Part shown: piece after piece, positions 16,412 through 25,475 of the stretch
How positions within the stretch are numbered: position 1 is the stretch's first letter
Layout: each line of letters begins with the position of its first letter
Assembly (NCBI GenBank): GCA_036847185.1
Contig: DAIUAM010000011.1
Coordinates: 16,013 to 80,012 of the forward strand
Source: UBA4738 sp002413305
GTDB taxonomy: Bacteria; Actinomycetota; UBA4738
Length of the DNA stretch: 64,000 bases
Reading direction: 5' to 3'
Made by a program: the position numbers and the translations under genes
Notes under the pieces: model-generated
Database searches by the model: none
What the model saw: the letters and a program-made list of their open reading frames with translations, nothing else
Told to the model about the DNA's origin: nothing

Positions 16412-18727
16412 ATGAACACGATCAAGCTCAGCAAGACCATCGGCGGGTCCGAGATCACCTTCGAGTCGGGCAAGCTCGCCCTGCAGGCCAAAGGTGCCTG
16501 CACGGTGACGCTCGGCGAGACCCAGGTGCTCGCGGCCTGCACCACCGCCAAGCCCCGCGAGGGCATCGACTTCTTCCCCCTCACCATCGACGTGGAGGAA
16601 CGGATGTACGCGGCCGGCAAGATCCCCGGCGGGTTCTTCCGCCGTGAGGGCCGCCCGTCCGAGACCGCCATCCTCACCGCGCGCCTGACGGACCGGCCGC
16701 TCCGGCCGACGTTCCGGGACGGCTTTCGCGACGAGGTCCAGGTCGTCGTCACCGTGCTCAGCGCGGACATGGCGAACTCGTACGACATCCCCGCCATCAA
16801 CGCGGCCGGCATGGCCGTCTCGCTGGCCGGGCTCCCGTTCGACGGCCCCATCGCCGCGGTCCGGGTAGGGTTGATCGGCGGCCAGTGGAAGGTCAACCCG
16901 ACCTACCAGGACCTCGACCTCGCCACGTTCGACGTGGTCGTGGCCGGGAGGGTCAACGACCGCGGCCAGGTCGATATCCTCATGGTCGAAGGCGAAGCCC
17001 CGGAGAGCTCCTGGGCGCTGATCACCGAGGAGGGTGGGGGCACCGCCCCCACCGAGGAGATCGTCGCCGAGGGCTTGGAGATCGCCAAGCAGAACATCTC
17101 CGAGATCATCGACCTGCAGCGCGAATTCCTCGCCCAGGCCGGTGTGCAGGCGTCGGACTTCGAACCCACACCGCTGTACGCCGACGAGGTGGGCGCGGCG
17201 GTTCAGGCCTTCGCCGGACCCCGCTTGGCCGGTGCGCTGGTCCACGCGAAGGCCGAGCGCGAGTCCAACCTCGACACGCTGAAGGCCGAGCTCAAGGAGC
17301 ACCTGGCGGCCGAATGGGGCCCGGACCGGTACGCCGAGCTCGAGCGCCACATATCGCCCGCCTTCAAGGACCTCCAGAAGAAGGCGATGCGCAAGCGGAT
17401 CGTCGAGGAGGGCGTCCGGCTGGACGGCCGCAAGGTCGACGAGATCCGCCAGATCTCTTGCGAGGTCGGCTTCATCCCGAGGGCCCACGGCTCCGGCCTG
17501 TTCAACCGGGGCGAGACCCAGGTCCTGAACGTGGCCACGCTGGGCATGCTCCGGATGACCCAGATGATCGACACGCTGGACCCCGAGGACAGCAAGCGGT
17601 ACATGCACCACTACAACTTCCCGCCCTACTCCACCGGTGAGACCGGCCGGGTCGGCTCGCCGAAGCGGCGGGAGATCGGCCACGGGGCGCTCGCCGAGCG
17701 CGCGCTGCTCCCCGTGATCCCCGACGAAGACGAGTTCCCCTACACGCTCCGCCTGGTCTCCGACGTGCTCTCCTCGAACGGTTCGACGTCCATGGCCAGC
17801 GTGTGCGCCTCGACGCTCTCGCTGATGGACGCCGGCGTGCCGATCAAGGCGCCGGTGGCGGGGATCGCCATGGGCCTGATCGCCGAAAGCGGCGAGTTCG
17901 TCACGCTGACAGACATCCTCGGCGCAGAGGACGCGCTGGGCGACATGGACTTCAAGGTGGCCGGGACGAAGGACTTCGTCACCGCGCTCCAGCTCGACAC
18001 CAAGGTCACGGGCCTCCCCACCGAGGTCCTGTCCGGCGCGCTGAAGCAGGCGAAGGAGGCCCGCCTGTTCATACTGGACAAGTTGCTGGCCGTGATCCCC
18101 GCCCCTCGCGAGGCGCTCTCGCTGAAGGCCCCCCGAGTGATCATGAAGCAGATCCCGATCGACAAGATCGGCGAGGTGATCGGGCCGAAGGGCAAGCGGA
18201 TCAACGAGATCATCGCCCTGACCGGGGCCGACATCGACATCGAGGACGACGGGCGCGTGTTCATCGGCTCCCGCGAGGGCGAGGGCGCGGAGAAGGCCGT
18301 CGAGATGATCGAGGCCATCGTCAACCCGCGGATGCCGGAGGTCGGCGAGCGCTACGACGGCACGGTGGTGAAGACGACCACGTTCGGTGCGTTCGTGAAC
18401 ATCCTCCCCGGCCGCGACGGCATGATCCACATCTCCAAGCTCGGCCGCGGGAAGCGGCTGAACAGCGTCGAGGAGGCCGTGAACATGGGCGACCACCTTC
18501 AGGTCGAGATCGACTCGATCGAACAGGACAACATGGGCCGGACCCGGGTCAGCCTGAAGCCCGTCGGCGAGGGCTGGGACCCGCCGGAGGGCGGCTGGCC
18601 GCGCGTCGAAGGTGCCGAGGGCGAAGACCGCCGGCCGCCACGCCGCGAAGGGGACCGTGACCGGCGCGGCGGCGGGGGAGACCGCGGCCGCGACCGTGGC
18701 TCCCGGCCTCGCCGCAGCGACTCGTGA
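16412..18727 (+). CDS. pnp: Polyribonucleotide nucleotidyltransferase (PNPase)
   Basis: PNPase is a trimeric 3'-5' phosphorolytic exoribonuclease. The 771-residue protein has two RNase PH-like domains (the first starting around FESGKLALQAKGACTVTLGETQVLA, the second around GLFNRGETQVLNVATLG and VLSSNGSTSMASVCASTLSLMDAGVPI), a helical linker, a KH domain (IDKIGEVIGPKGKRINEIIALTG) and an S1 domain (GERYDGTVVKTTTFGAFVNILPGRDGMIHISKL). A tail rich in Arg, Gly and Asp follows. AGGAGGA precedes the ATG. The stop overlaps the next start by four bases. Confidence 0.97.
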   Translation: MNTIKLSKTIGGSEITFESGKLALQAKGACTVTLGETQVLAACTTAKPREGIDFFPLTIDVEERMYAAGKIPGGFFRREGRPSETAILTARLTDRPLRPTFRDGFRDEVQVVVTVLSADMANSYDIPAINAAGMAVSLAGLPFDGPIAAVRVGLIGGQWKVNPTYQDLDLATFDVVVAGRVNDRGQVDILMVEGEAPESSWALITEEGGGTAPTEEIVAEGLEIAKQNISEIIDLQREFLAQAGVQASDFEPTPLYADEVGAAVQAFAGPRLAGALVHAKAERESNLDTLKAELKEHLAAEWGPDRYAELERHISPAFKDLQKKAMRKRIVEEGVRLDGRKVDEIRQISCEVGFIPRAHGSGLFNRGETQVLNVATLGMLRMTQMIDTLDPEDSKRYMHHYNFPPYSTGETGRVGSPKRREIGHGALAERALLPVIPDEDEFPYTLRLVSDVLSSNGSTSMASVCASTLSLMDAGVPIKAPVAGIAMGLIAESGEFVTLTDILGAEDALGDMDFKVAGTKDFVTALQLDTKVTGLPTEVLSGALKQAKEARLFILDKLLAVIPAPREALSLKAPRVIMKQIPIDKIGEVIGPKGKRINEIIALTGADIDIEDDGRVFIGSREGEGAEKAVEMIEAIVNPRMPEVGERYDGTVVKTTTFGAFVNILPGRDGMIHISKLGRGKRLNSVEEAVNMGDHLQVEIDSIEQDNMGRTRVSLKPVGEGWDPPEGGWPRVEGAEGEDRRPPRREGDRDRRGGGGDRGRDRGSRPRRSDS

Positions 18728-20100
18728 GCCCCCGGGCCTCTCGCCCCACGGCCCGCCCAGCCCGCGCACGCCGGGCGGCCGCTTCGGACGGCTTCGCCCG
18801 CACCGAGTACGCGTCCGGCCTGCGGATCGTCTCCGAGGCGATGCCGGGCGTGCGGTCCGTCGCGCTCGGCGTCTGGGTCGACGTGGGGTCGCGGGACGAA
18901 CGCCCGGCGATGAACGGCGCCTCCCACTTCCTCGAGCACCTGCTGTTCAAAGGGACGAAGAAGCGGACCGCCCAGCAGATCGCCGAGGCGTTCGACGCGG
19001 TGGGCGGTGACCTGAACGCATTCACCGCCAAGGAGTACACCTGCTACTACTGCCGGGTCCGCGACCAGGACCTGGGGATGGCCGTCGAGTACATGGCGGA
19101 CATGCTGCAGAACTCGGTGATCCACAAGCCGGACTTCGAACAGGAGAGCCTGGTCATCCTGGAAGAGATCAACCGGCAGGACGACGCGCCGGACGACCTC
19201 ATCCACGACCTGTTCGCGGAGACGTTGTGGGCGGGTCATCCGCTCGGCCGCCCCGTGCTGGGCACCCGCGAGACGATCACGGCCATGACCCGGGACCAGG
19301 TCAAGCGGTTTTACGACCGGCTGTACGAGCCCCCACACTTCGTCATCGCCGCGGCCGGCAACCTGAAGCACGAGGACCTCTGCAGGCTCGCGGAGGCGAA
19401 CATGGACACCGGCAAGCGGCTGTCCGCGTCGGCCGCGCCGAAGGTCCGCAAGGGCGGTGACACGCCGAAGCTCAACCCGGCCACGCTGGTGAAGAAGCGG
19501 CGGACCGAGCAGGCCCACATCGTGATCGGGACCGGCGCGTACTCCCGTAAGGACCCCGAGCGGTTCGCGTTCGGCGTGGTCAACTCCGCGCTGGGCGGTG
19601 GGATGTCTTCGCGTCTGTTCCAGGAGGTCCGGGAGAAGCGGGGGTTGGCCTACGCCGTCTACAGCTACCACTCGATGTTCGCGGAGACGGGGATCTTCGC
19701 CGCGTACGCCGGCACCACGCCGTCGCGCGCGCACGAGGTGGTCTCGATCGCCCGCGGTCAGATCGAAGAGATCGCCGCGAACGGGTTGACGTCCGAAGAG
19801 CTCGAACGGGCCAAGGGCCATATGAAAGGGTCGCTGGTGCTCTCGCTGGAGGACACCAGCGGCCGGATGTCCCGGATCGGCCGCTCCGAGATCAGCCACG
19901 GCGAGATCCTCACCGTCGACCAGATCCTGGAACGGATCGAAGCGGTCGATGCCGAAGCCTCCCGCGCGGTGGCCGCCCAGGTCTTCGGCCGTCCGATGGC
20001 CATGGCGGTCATCGGACCGTTCGGCCAGGACGAGTTCAGAGATGGCGCCGGGTCGAAGAAGAAGACGAAGGCCTCGGCCCGGAAGGCCCCGAGGCGATGA
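18724..20100 (+). CDS. M16 family zinc metallopeptidase
   Basis: A 458-residue protein of the insulinase/processing-peptidase family. The inverted zinc motif H-x-x-E-H is in SHFLEHLLFKGT, with the third ligand Glu about 76 residues later. The second domain carries the conserved ALGGGMSSRLFQEVREKRGLAYAVYSY. This gene regularly follows pnp in actinobacteria; its substrate is unknown. The first 25 residues are Arg/Ala-rich and not a Sec signal, so the protein is probably cytoplasmic. GTG start overlapping pnp; the stop overlaps dapB (ATGA). Confidence 0.93.
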   Translation: MSPRASRPTARPARARRAAASDGFARTEYASGLRIVSEAMPGVRSVALGVWVDVGSRDERPAMNGASHFLEHLLFKGTKKRTAQQIAEAFDAVGGDLNAFTAKEYTCYYCRVRDQDLGMAVEYMADMLQNSVIHKPDFEQESLVILEEINRQDDAPDDLIHDLFAETLWAGHPLGRPVLGTRETITAMTRDQVKRFYDRLYEPPHFVIAAAGNLKHEDLCRLAEANMDTGKRLSASAAPKVRKGGDTPKLNPATLVKKRRTEQAHIVIGTGAYSRKDPERFAFGVVNSALGGGMSSRLFQEVREKRGLAYAVYSYHSMFAETGIFAAYAGTTPSRAHEVVSIARGQIEEIAANGLTSEELERAKGHMKGSLVLSLEDTSGRMSRIGRSEISHGEILTVDQILERIEAVDAEASRAVAAQVFGRPMAMAVIGPFGQDEFRDGAGSKKKTKASARKAPRR

Positions 20101-20891
20101 TCCGGATCGGCGTGCTCGGCGCGGCCGGCCGGATGGGCCGGCTGGTGTGCCGGGCGGTCGCCGACGATCCGGACCTGGCGCTCGTGGCCGGGATCGGTCC
20201 CGGGTCAGCCGACACCGAGCTCGGCCCCCTGATCGGCCACGGGGACGTGGACGTGCGGATCTCGGGGGACCTCGACGCGCTCCTCCACGCCGAGGCCGAG
20301 GTCGCGGTCGACTTCACTACGCCCCAGACGGTCATGGGCAACATCCGCTGGCTGGTCGAGCACGGCATCCATGCGGTGGTCGGCACCACCGGCATCGGCC
20401 CGAAGGACCTGGAGGAGATCCGGTCACTGGCCGAGGGCGGCGGGGCGAACGTGGTGGTGGCGTCGAACTTCGCCATCGGGGCGGTCCTGCTGCAGCGCTT
20501 CGCCGAACAGGCCGCCCGCGTCTTCCCGGCCGCCGAGATCATCGAGCTGCACCACGAGACGAAGCTCGACGCGCCCTCCGGGACGGCCATCGCCACCGCG
20601 CGCCGGATGGCGGAGTCGCGGCGTGAGGAGTGGTCGGGCCCCGCGAAGGAGACAGTCGACCATGTGCGCGGTGGAGAGGTTGAAGGGATCCGGATCCATT
20701 CGGTCCGCCTGCCCGGCCTGGTCGCCCACCAGGAGGTCATCTTCGGTGGACTGGGCCAGACACTGACGCTCCGCCACGACGCCCCCGACCGGGCGTCGTA
20801 CATGCCCGGCGTGCTGCTAGCGGTCACGTCGGTGGCGTCCCGGCCTGGGCTGACGGTCGGGCTGGAACCGCTGCTCGGCCTGGACGGCTGA
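20097..20891 (+). CDS. dapB: 4-hydroxy-tetrahydrodipicolinate reductase
   Basis: DapB reduces the DapA product to tetrahydrodipicolinate in lysine and meso-diaminopimelate synthesis. The 264-residue protein has the NAD(P)H Rossmann start (IGVLGAAGRMGRLV), the VDFTTPQTV and GTTGIG motifs, and the catalytic ELHHETKLDAPSGTA. Length is normal. The ATG overlaps the peptidase stop. DapA (25476), the aminotransferase (41556) and DapF (40649) complete the pathway in this window. Confidence 0.96.
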   Translation: MIRIGVLGAAGRMGRLVCRAVADDPDLALVAGIGPGSADTELGPLIGHGDVDVRISGDLDALLHAEAEVAVDFTTPQTVMGNIRWLVEHGIHAVVGTTGIGPKDLEEIRSLAEGGGANVVVASNFAIGAVLLQRFAEQAARVFPAAEIIELHHETKLDAPSGTAIATARRMAESRREEWSGPAKETVDHVRGGEVEGIRIHSVRLPGLVAHQEVIFGGLGQTLTLRHDAPDRASYMPGVLLAVTSVASRPGLTVGLEPLLGLDG

Positions 20892-20926
20892 CCGGGGTCG
20901 CGATCGTTCCTCGGCCAACCAACCGG

Positions 20927-21949
20927 TCAGATGCGCACCCGCCACAGCGTGTTGGTGTCGAGGTTCGTCTCCCACAGCGAGTCGAACCCCAACGCGATGA
21001 ATCCGCTCGTGGAGGTGTCGGCGGGCAGGCTGGCGGTTCGGCGTCCGGTGGCCTCGTCGAACCTCGCCACCTGGTCGGCCAGCCCCCGGACCCACACGTC
21101 GCCCAGGCCCACGGTGAACGTCGAGTTGCTGACGGACAGGGGATGGAGGCTCACCTGATGGACCGCGTTGCTCCTGGGATCGATGACCGAAGCCGAGTCC
21201 CCGCTCCCGGAAGCGGGATAGGCCCAGACCTTCCCGTCGGCGAACCACAAGAGCGAGCCGTCGCCTCCTGACTCTCCGGCGGGGACCGTCTTCACCGCCC
21301 GATCGGTCCCGGGGTCGATGCGGGACACCGTCCCGTTCGAGATGGCCACCCAGGCGGCGCCGCCACCGAATGTCACGTTCCCGTCGACCTCGATCGTGGC
21401 CTGGACCCGCAGGGTCGTCGGGTCGATTCGAGCGATGCCCCCCGTCAGCGTGGAGCACCACACGCTCCCGGCACCGAACCCGACCTCCAGGCCTCCCTCC
21501 TGCAGGCGTCCGGCGATCTGGTTCGTGGACGCGTCGATGACCGCGATGTCGCCCGGCCCGCACCCGGCGACCCAGACCTTGCCGAACCCGAGGCCGGGCG
21601 TGCCGCACGATTCCTGTCCCGTGTCGATGGTGGCCACCACCTTGTTCGTGGTCGGATCGACCCGGTAGACGTCGAACCCGCGGTGGCTGGCCACCCACAC
21701 GGACCCGAGGCCGGTGGCGACGGTCAGCGGGCCCCCTTCGAGCGGGATCGAAGCCAGGACCCCCGGCTCGAGGGTCGGCTGGCTGAGGGGTGGGCGGGTC
21801 GGCTGCTGGCTCGGGACCGGGCCGAACGAGGGGGTCGCTCCGGAAGCACCGCTCGGGCGGTTCGTGCTCCGCGCCGAGGAGGCGCACCCCGAACCCAACA
21901 GAGCCAGAGCCATGGCCAACGCCACCGCCACGCCCTTCCCCCTGGCCAT
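20927..21949 (-). CDS. Beta-propeller lipoprotein
   Basis: A 340-residue predicted lipoprotein with signal peptide MARGKGVAVALAMALALLGS and lipobox Cys22 (LGSGC). A Ser/Pro/Thr-rich linker leads into 6-7 repeats of about 40 residues with the pattern GSVWVAS-x-DVYRVDPTTNKVVATI, typical of YVTN/Vgb-like beta-propellers. I chose the ATG at 21949 because AAAGGAG lies six bases upstream and the signal starts there; 23 extra in-frame codons upstream lack support. It is divergent from the membrane regulator at 22151, which carries a similar propeller. Ligand unknown. Confidence 0.82.
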   Translation of the reverse strand: MARGKGVAVALAMALALLGSGCASSARSTNRPSGASGATPSFGPVPSQQPTRPPLSQPTLEPGVLASIPLEGGPLTVATGLGSVWVASHRGFDVYRVDPTTNKVVATIDTGQESCGTPGLGFGKVWVAGCGPGDIAVIDASTNQIAGRLQEGGLEVGFGAGSVWCSTLTGGIARIDPTTLRVQATIEVDGNVTFGGGAAWVAISNGTVSRIDPGTDRAVKTVPAGESGGDGSLLWFADGKVWAYPASGSGDSASVIDPRSNAVHQVSLHPLSVSNSTFTVGLGDVWVRGLADQVARFDEATGRRTASLPADTSTSGFIALGFDSLWETNLDTNTLWRVRI

Positions 21950-22150
21950 CCCCGCTCCTTTCCGCGCCTTTGGCATCCGCACCCGCGATCCTCCCGCACT
22001 TGGTGGATGTCCGCCCATGGCTCGTCCTCCTTCCGATCGGCTGCGGTCCGTCCGCTGCTGGGACGACGGTGCCCGATGTCGGTAGCAGCCCGGCCTGTTC
22101 GCTGGTAAACGCCCGTGCTACCGTGCGGTCGGCGAGCGGAGGGATCGAAC
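21950..22150. promoter_or_regulatory. Divergent promoter region of the two propeller genes
   Basis: A 201-bp gap between two divergent genes must hold both promoters. I see Shine-Dalgarno sequences at each edge (AAAGGAG for the lipoprotein, GGAGGG at 22138-22143 for the regulator) but no convincing -35/-10 pair and no strong palindrome. Confidence 0.35.
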
Positions 22151-24028
22151 GTGGCGCATCGTTCAGGTGGACCGGATCGTCCGTTCCCGACGGCGGGTGC
22201 GGCCGCGGTCACCTTTGGGCTCCTGGGCCCGCTCGAGGTTCGCGTGGCCGGAACGCCGCTGGACCTGGGGTCCTCGAAGCAGAAGGCGCTCCTGGTGGTC
22301 CTCTTGCTGCAGGCCAATCGGTCGGTGCCGGTCGACCATCTGGTCGACGAGTTGTGGCTCGAACCCCCGGCGACGGCGATGAAGAGCGTCCAGGTCTACG
22401 TCTCGCGCATCCGCCGGCTGCTCGGGGAGGCCGCCGGGCGCCTCCAGACCACGGCTGGTGGCTATCGGGTGCTGGTCGAACCAGGCGAGCTCGACGTCGA
22501 TCGCTTCGAAGCTCTGGCGGATGCGGCCCGGCGAGCCATGCCCGCCTCCCCGCTGGACGGGGCGGCGAAATTCCGCGAAGCGTTGGCCATCTGGAGAGGC
22601 CGACCGCTGTCGGATCTGGCGACGGAGATAGTCGCGCGGGGGGCGATCCCCCGGCTCGAGGAGCTTCGTCTGACGGCCTTGGAGGGCCGGATCGACGCCG
22701 AGCTGGCGGCCGGGCGGGCGGCCGAGGTCGTGGGGGAGCTCGGCGACCTGCTGGCTCGCAATCCGTTCCGCGAGCGGTTCTGTGCTCAGCTGATGGTGGC
22801 GCTGTACCGCACCGGCCGGCAGGCCGACGCGCTCGACGTCTACCGGCAGGCCGCCAGCAGGTTCGCCGAGGAGCTCGGACTGGAACCAACCCCGGAGCTT
22901 CAACGGCTCCAGGAGCAGATCCTTCGACATGACCCCGGATTGAGTCCCTCGCGGTCAACCCTTGACCCGTCCTCGCCGCCAGCGAAGGATGCCGGCCCCC
23001 CGGCGAGGCGGCTGGATGTGCCCATATCCCCTGCCCGCGGGGGCGGCGTGCCGCGTCGTCGGCGTTCGCGCACGCACGTCCTCATCGCGGCCGGTACGGC
23101 GACGGCCGCCCTGGCCATCGGCCTCTTGCTGGCGCTCTCCGGTGGGCCGAGGCACACGCCGCCGCCGGGGCTTTTCCCGGTCCGTCCGGATTCCGTTGCC
23201 GTGATCGACGCTGCGACGGGCGCCTTCGTCGACGACGTGACCGTCGGCAGCCGGCCGGGCTCCGTTGCTGTTTCCGCGGGATCGGTCTGGGTCGGGAACA
23301 TCGAGGATCGCACGGTCACCGAGATCGACCTGGCCAGTCGGAAGGTGGTTAGGACGTACGGCCTCCCGAGCATGCCGACCAGCATCACGGTGGGCCCCGG
23401 CGTGGTGTGGGTCGGTGATGGCTTCGAAGGGACCATGTCAAGGATCCTCACCGCGTACGGCCAGGTGTCGGCACCGTTCTTCCCAGGCCCACCGGTCCCC
23501 GGACTGCTCGCCGTGGCGACGTCCCGCGATCTGTGGGTCGGGCTCGCCGACGCCACGCTGCTCAGGCTGGACCCCGGCAGCCTCCGCTCGACCTCCACGA
23601 CCCGGGTTCCGAACCGGCCGAGGGCCATCGCCCCGGTCGGTGATGCCGTGTGGACCGTGCAGTACAGCGACCGGTCGGTGGACCGGGTCGACCCGGTGCA
23701 TGGCACCGTGGCGGTCGAAGCCAGCCTTCCGGGCCGGCCGATGGCGATCGCCTCGGGAGACGGCTTCGTGTGGGTGGCCACCTCCGGGGACGACCACCTC
23801 TGGAAGCTCGACCAGTCCACGGGCGCGATCCGCGCGTCCACCCCCCTGGGCGTCGATCCCTCGGCGGTCGCGGTGCAGCCGGGGGCGATTTGGGTGATCG
23901 GGGGTTCCGACGGGGTCCTGGAGCGCATCGATCCTCGAACCGGTGATCTGGTACGGACGGCGCGGGTGGGGCGTCCGATCGGGGGACTGGCCGTGGGTGG
24001 GAGCAACGTGTGGCTCACGATCCAGTGA
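22151..24028 (+). CDS. Membrane-tethered SARP/BTAD-type regulator with an extracytoplasmic beta-propeller
   Basis: A 625-residue protein with four parts. Residues about 10-105 form an OmpR-type winged helix as in AfsR/SARP regulators (VTFGLLGPLEVRVAG, LLLQANRSVPVDHLVDELW, SVQVYVSRIRRLLG). Residues about 110-255 are a BTAD helical domain (ALYRTGRQADALDVYRQAA). After an Arg-rich stretch, one hydrophobic segment (about 310-330) is predicted to cross the membrane. The remaining 280 residues are YVTN-like propeller repeats (GSVWVGNIEDRTVTEIDLAS). The positive residues before the segment place the DNA-binding half inside. The GTG start follows GGAGGG. It could couple an outside signal to transcription; no target is known. 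Confidence 0.85.
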   Translation: MAHRSGGPDRPFPTAGAAAVTFGLLGPLEVRVAGTPLDLGSSKQKALLVVLLLQANRSVPVDHLVDELWLEPPATAMKSVQVYVSRIRRLLGEAAGRLQTTAGGYRVLVEPGELDVDRFEALADAARRAMPASPLDGAAKFREALAIWRGRPLSDLATEIVARGAIPRLEELRLTALEGRIDAELAAGRAAEVVGELGDLLARNPFRERFCAQLMVALYRTGRQADALDVYRQAASRFAEELGLEPTPELQRLQEQILRHDPGLSPSRSTLDPSSPPAKDAGPPARRLDVPISPARGGGVPRRRRSRTHVLIAAGTATAALAIGLLLALSGGPRHTPPPGLFPVRPDSVAVIDAATGAFVDDVTVGSRPGSVAVSAGSVWVGNIEDRTVTEIDLASRKVVRTYGLPSMPTSITVGPGVVWVGDGFEGTMSRILTAYGQVSAPFFPGPPVPGLLAVATSRDLWVGLADATLLRLDPGSLRSTSTTRVPNRPRAIAPVGDAVWTVQYSDRSVDRVDPVHGTVAVEASLPGRPMAIASGDGFVWVATSGDDHLWKLDQSTGAIRASTPLGVDPSAVAVQPGAIWVIGGSDGVLERIDPRTGDLVRTARVGRPIGGLAVGGSNVWLTIQ

Positions 24029-24029
24029 G

Positions 24030-24455
24030 TCAGTCGTCGCCCTTCCCGTAGTCCCAGCTGATCAGGGTGTCCGGTTCGAGCTTGAGGATTACCCGGTCGG
24101 ACTGGCGCATGGCGATAGACACCCATCCGCGCCCGAGCTCCTCCCCGTAGCGCGTCGAGATGTCCAGCAGGAGCTGTTCGTCCTTCGGCAGCACCTCGGG
24201 CCTGCCATGGACCACCACCGCACGGTACGGGCGCTCCTCGGAGGCGATCGACACCGCGACCTCCGGATGCGCGTCCAGATCGCGTCCGGTATCCCGCACG
24301 TTCCGCCGGGTGGTCATCCATAGGATGCCGTAGCGCCACAGGTACCAGACCGGGCGGACGTGCGGCTCGCCGTTCGACCCGATCGTCGCGAAGTGCGCCA
24401 TCCGCGGCTCGGCGAGGAAGGCGTCGATCTCCTCACCAGTCATTTCCTCCGACAC
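24030..24455 (-). CDS. Pyridoxamine 5'-phosphate oxidase-fold (PPOX) family protein
   Basis: A 141-residue split-barrel flavin-binding fold protein. MAHFATIGSNGEPHVRPVWYLW and NVRDTGRDLDAHPEVAVSI match PPOX-class proteins, many of which in actinobacteria bind F420 rather than FMN. The substrate is unknown. It ends two bases from the convergent regulator stop and lies 9 bases downstream of the EthD-like gene, so the three genes from 25353 down to 24030 are probably one operon. Confidence 0.85.
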   Translation of the reverse strand: MSEEMTGEEIDAFLAEPRMAHFATIGSNGEPHVRPVWYLWRYGILWMTTRRNVRDTGRDLDAHPEVAVSIASEERPYRAVVVHGRPEVLPKDEQLLLDISTRYGEELGRGWVSIAMRQSDRVILKLEPDTLISWDYGKGDD

Positions 24456-24464
24456 CGGGGCCTC

Positions 24465-24788
24465 CTACTTGACCACGTGCTCCTCGACGAACAGCAGCCC
24501 CGAGGCGCTGGTGAAGCTCTGCATGTCCTCCGTCGCCCTCGCCGCCACGTCGCTCTTCATGTCCGCGGAGAACTCCTCGCGCGTATCCCACGTGAGCACC
24601 GCGATGCCGTCGTAGGGTGCCTCGCCGCCGCCCGGCACCTTCGTCACCAGGTCGACCGTGTAGCCCTTCAGCCCGGGGTACCCGTCGCGGGCGATGGGCG
24701 CGTGGCGCTTCAGCCAGTAGTCGGCGAAGTCCTCGGGGCTCATGCCCTCCTTGCGGCGAAGCCAGATGTGGACGCGAACCATGGCCAT
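24465..24788 (-). CDS. EthD-domain / dimeric alpha-beta barrel protein
   Basis: A 107-residue protein of the EthD type (dimeric ferredoxin-like barrel). The N-terminal VRVHIWLRRKEGMSPEDFADYWLKRHAPIARD is the family signature, with His in the RHAP loop. EthD-like proteins support degradation of ethers or are polyketide-cyclase-like; no specific function follows from this context. GAGGGATGGCC precedes the start. Confidence 0.82.
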   Translation of the reverse strand: MAMVRVHIWLRRKEGMSPEDFADYWLKRHAPIARDGYPGLKGYTVDLVTKVPGGGEAPYDGIAVLTWDTREEFSADMKSDVAARATEDMQSFTSASGLLFVEEHVVK

Positions 24789-24807
24789 CCCTCCTCGAAC
24801 GTGCGTG

Positions 24808-25353
24808 CTATCGACTGGGTGCTTCGGGACCCCCGGCCTGCCACCGGGCCAGGACGAACAGCAGGTCGGAGAGCCGGTTCAGGTAGTGTAGGACCTCGTC
24901 GGTGACTGGAGCGCCAGACCGCCGCAGCTCGACCGAGCGTCGTTCAGCCCTCCGGACCAGCGTGCGGGCCAGGTCCAGGGCGGCGGAGACGGGGTTCGCG
25001 CCAGGGACAATGAACCGGTCGGGGAGCGGGTGGGCTTCGACCTGCGCGTCGATCAGGGACTCCAGCCGCTCGACCATCCCGGCGGTGACCAGCGAGACCT
25101 CGGGCTCGAGCTTGGACCGCTTCTTGGGGTTGGTGGCCAGGTCGGCCCCCACCACGAACAGCTCCCGCTGCAGGTCCAGGATGAGGTCGGCGGCCTCCGC
25201 CGACGTCGAAGCGAACGCCCTGGCCAGGCCCAGCGCGGCGACCGCTTCGTCCACGCTCCCGTACGCCTCGGTGGCGGGAGAGGACTTCGGCACGCGACCG
25301 CCGTACAGGAGACCGGTGGTGCCGTCGTCCCCGGTCTTCGTGTAGATGCGCAC
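24808..25353 (-). CDS. Corrinoid ATP:cob(I)alamin adenosyltransferase, PduO type
   Basis: A 181-residue PduO/MMAB-type enzyme that transfers the adenosyl group of ATP to cob(I)alamin. The N-terminal ATP-binding motif YTKTGDDGTTGLLYGGRVPK and SVDEAVAALGLAR are present, and the helical bundle carries IVPGANPVSAALDLARTLVRRAERR. The GTG at 25353 (VRIYTKTGDD) matches the family N-terminus; the 20 in-frame codons upstream do not. The product, coenzyme B12, is the cofactor of the class II ribonucleotide reductase at 46120. Confidence 0.93.
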   Translation of the reverse strand: MRIYTKTGDDGTTGLLYGGRVPKSSPATEAYGSVDEAVAALGLARAFASTSAEAADLILDLQRELFVVGADLATNPKKRSKLEPEVSLVTAGMVERLESLIDAQVEAHPLPDRFIVPGANPVSAALDLARTLVRRAERRSVELRRSGAPVTDEVLHYLNRLSDLLFVLARWQAGGPEAPSR

Positions 25354-25475
25354 GCGGCTAGGATAGCCATGCGCGGCGGCGCGCAGGCATCGAGGCGAGC
25401 GTTCGGAACGCATCCTGCTGTTCTCGGTCGCCCGAAGATGGTAAAGTCGCTTGACCGTCGCGGGAAGGAGGAACG

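Noticed and set aside
16250..18769. 839-codon minus-strand open frame over pnp
   Set aside because: Antisense shadow of pnp; the sequence is a complement artefact rich in Asp/His/Leu/Gly.
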